A stretch of 64,000 nucleotides of DNA from Candidatus Babeliales bacterium. GTDB taxonomy: Bacteria > Babelota > Babeliae > Babelales > Vermiphilaceae. Made by a program: the position numbers and the translations under genes. Of this stretch, positions 63,099-64,000 are shown piece after piece; the stretch's first letter is position 1, and each line of letters begins with the position of its first letter. Where the stretch lies: the NCBI GenBank assembly GCA_035944115.1, contig DASZBJ010000058.1, positions 62,001-126,000 of the forward strand, read 5' to 3'. The notes beneath the pieces were generated by a model. That model had not been told where the DNA came from and did no database searches. It saw only the letters and a program-made list of their open reading frames with translations.

Positions 63099-64000
63099 AT
63101 GATTTTGATTCTTATTTTATACATGTTGCTTGCTAGTACTTTTACGATTGGTAAAGCGGTATTACAGTATATTCAGCCAATTTTTTTTATAGCGGTGCGT
63201 ATGATCTTATCCGGGGGTCTATTGCTGGGATATGCCTACTTATTCGATCGAAGTCACTGGAGGTTTCGTAAGCAAGATCTCTGGGCGTTTTTAAAGCTGG
63301 CAACATTTCATATCTATTGCGCATTCATTTTTGAGTTTCTTGCACTCAGAACCATGCTTTCTGCAAAAGCGTGTTTATTATATAGTTTTTCTCCATTTAT
63401 AACGGCGCTATTCTCTTATCTGATCTTTCGAGAACAATTAAGGTTACGACAAATAATTGGATTGATTATAGGATTTATAGGGTTTATTCCCGTTTTGGCT
63501 TCTTGCGCAATGTCAGAAGGTACATCGTTTTTGTGTATATCATCAGCAGAATTGTTATTGCTACTGTCGGTTGTTTCATCGGTTTATGGCTGGATATTAT
63601 TAAAGGAAGCAATTGATATTGGTGGTTATTCTCCGGTAATGGCCAATGGCTGTAGCATGTTGTTGGGTGGAATTGCCGCTTTATGTACTTCGTTGTTGTA
63701 TGAAGGTATGCCGGTATTGTATCGTGATGTTACCGATACACAAGGGCCATTGGAATCATTGTTTCATGGGACAGTAGATGGGGCAATTATTGTTGGTATA
63801 TACACCATACTCTTGATATTGATCGCAAACGTCGTCTTTTATAATTTATATGGATATTTGCTCATGCAATATTCAATGACCTTATTATCATTTGCAGGGT
63901 TTACCTGTCCGTTGTTTGCCGCTTTTTATGGATGGCTGTTTCTAGGAGAGGTCATTTCATCCAGCTTTATTATCTCATTGATAAGCGTTATTGTCGGTCT
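63099..64000 (+). CDS. EamA/DMT-type membrane transporter, partial (3' end outside window)
   Basis: The frame opens at ATG 63099 and stays open to the window edge for 300 residues. It shows about nine to ten hydrophobic helices in two similar halves, the EamA (DMT superfamily) layout: GKAVLQYIQPIFFIAVRMILSG near the start and SMTLLSFAGFTCPLFAAFYGWLFLGE near the end, which are the typical first-helix and glutamate-containing last-repeat motifs. Substrate unknown; relatives export amino acids, nucleotides or metabolites. There is no obvious ribosome site. The start is 14 bases after ymdB, so it may be co-transcribed. Confidence 0.88.
   Translation, partial: MILILILYMLLASTFTIGKAVLQYIQPIFFIAVRMILSGGLLLGYAYLFDRSHWRFRKQDLWAFLKLATFHIYCAFIFEFLALRTMLSAKACLLYSFSPFITALFSYLIFREQLRLRQIIGLIIGFIGFIPVLASCAMSEGTSFLCISSAELLLLLSVVSSVYGWILLKEAIDIGGYSPVMANGCSMLLGGIAALCTSLLYEGMPVLYRDVTDTQGPLESLFHGTVDGAIIVGIYTILLILIANVVFYNLYGYLLMQYSMTLLSFAGFTCPLFAAFYGWLFLGEVISSSFIISLISVIVG

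Noticed and set aside
1-64000. CRISPR arrays, rRNA or tRNA genes
   Set aside because: No regularly spaced short repeats with unique spacers and no tRNA- or rRNA-like sequence was found in the intergenic regions I read.

Overview
The window is an AT-rich bacterial chromosome segment with mostly ordinary housekeeping genes at the right and a very large accessory region at the left and centre. It looks like a host-dependent, protist-associated bacterium. A Dependentiae (TM6)/Babeliae-like genome is my best inference: there are many secreted ankyrin and WD40 proteins, many signal peptides on proteins of no recognised family, very few metabolic genes, and a standard core (RecA, IF3-L35-L20, RNase Y, CarD, ZapA). 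This placement rests on gene content only; no rRNA or tRNA gene is visible.

Layout. 1-11.8 kb holds mixed single genes: a secreted GH3 N-acetylhexosaminidase (NagZ type), a secreted coiled-coil protein, a secreted GH1-fold protein that lacks the usual acid/base glutamate, an unrecognised secreted protein, a large WD40 protein with an unusual helical-repeat tail, YchF and a small membrane protein. 12-18.8 kb holds two ankyrin proteins, a larger paralogue of the 6.3-kb protein, a Cys-rich two-TM miniprotein, and six very small secreted Tyr/Asp/Arg- or Gly-rich proteins that share nearly the same signal peptide. Four transcription units here (one before the 14.1-kb gene, three in the small-protein block) share one promoter design: TTG-N3, 18 nt, TAT-N3, 5 nt, CATATAGAAT.

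18.9-47.0 kb is the main feature: ten consecutive same-strand paralogues (called A1 to A10 here) with signal peptide, a variable number of ankyrin repeats and a conserved domain of about 300 residues that I do not recognise (called MID here). The first four also carry a C-terminal endonuclease/exonuclease/phosphatase (EEP, DNase I-like) domain with all catalytic motifs intact. The genes differ by whole-module gain and loss, repeat expansion, local sequence homogenisation and one visible relic of an eleventh copy. The arrangement suggests a fast-diversifying family of exported, probably host-directed proteins.

47.2-49.1 kb is dnaK on the minus strand, with a good promoter. 49.2-50.6 kb is a low-complexity gene-free tract with a long purine-rich run and an exact 55-bp tandem duplication. 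50.6-53.2 kb has another secreted ankyrin protein and an unrecognised secreted helical protein. 53.2-64 kb is a compact housekeeping run: CarD-family regulator, miaA, a SPOR-domain membrane protein, a PpiD-like foldase, recA, infC-rpmI-rplT, a ZapB-like coiled coil overlapping zapA, rny, ymdB and a partial EamA-type transporter that runs off the window.
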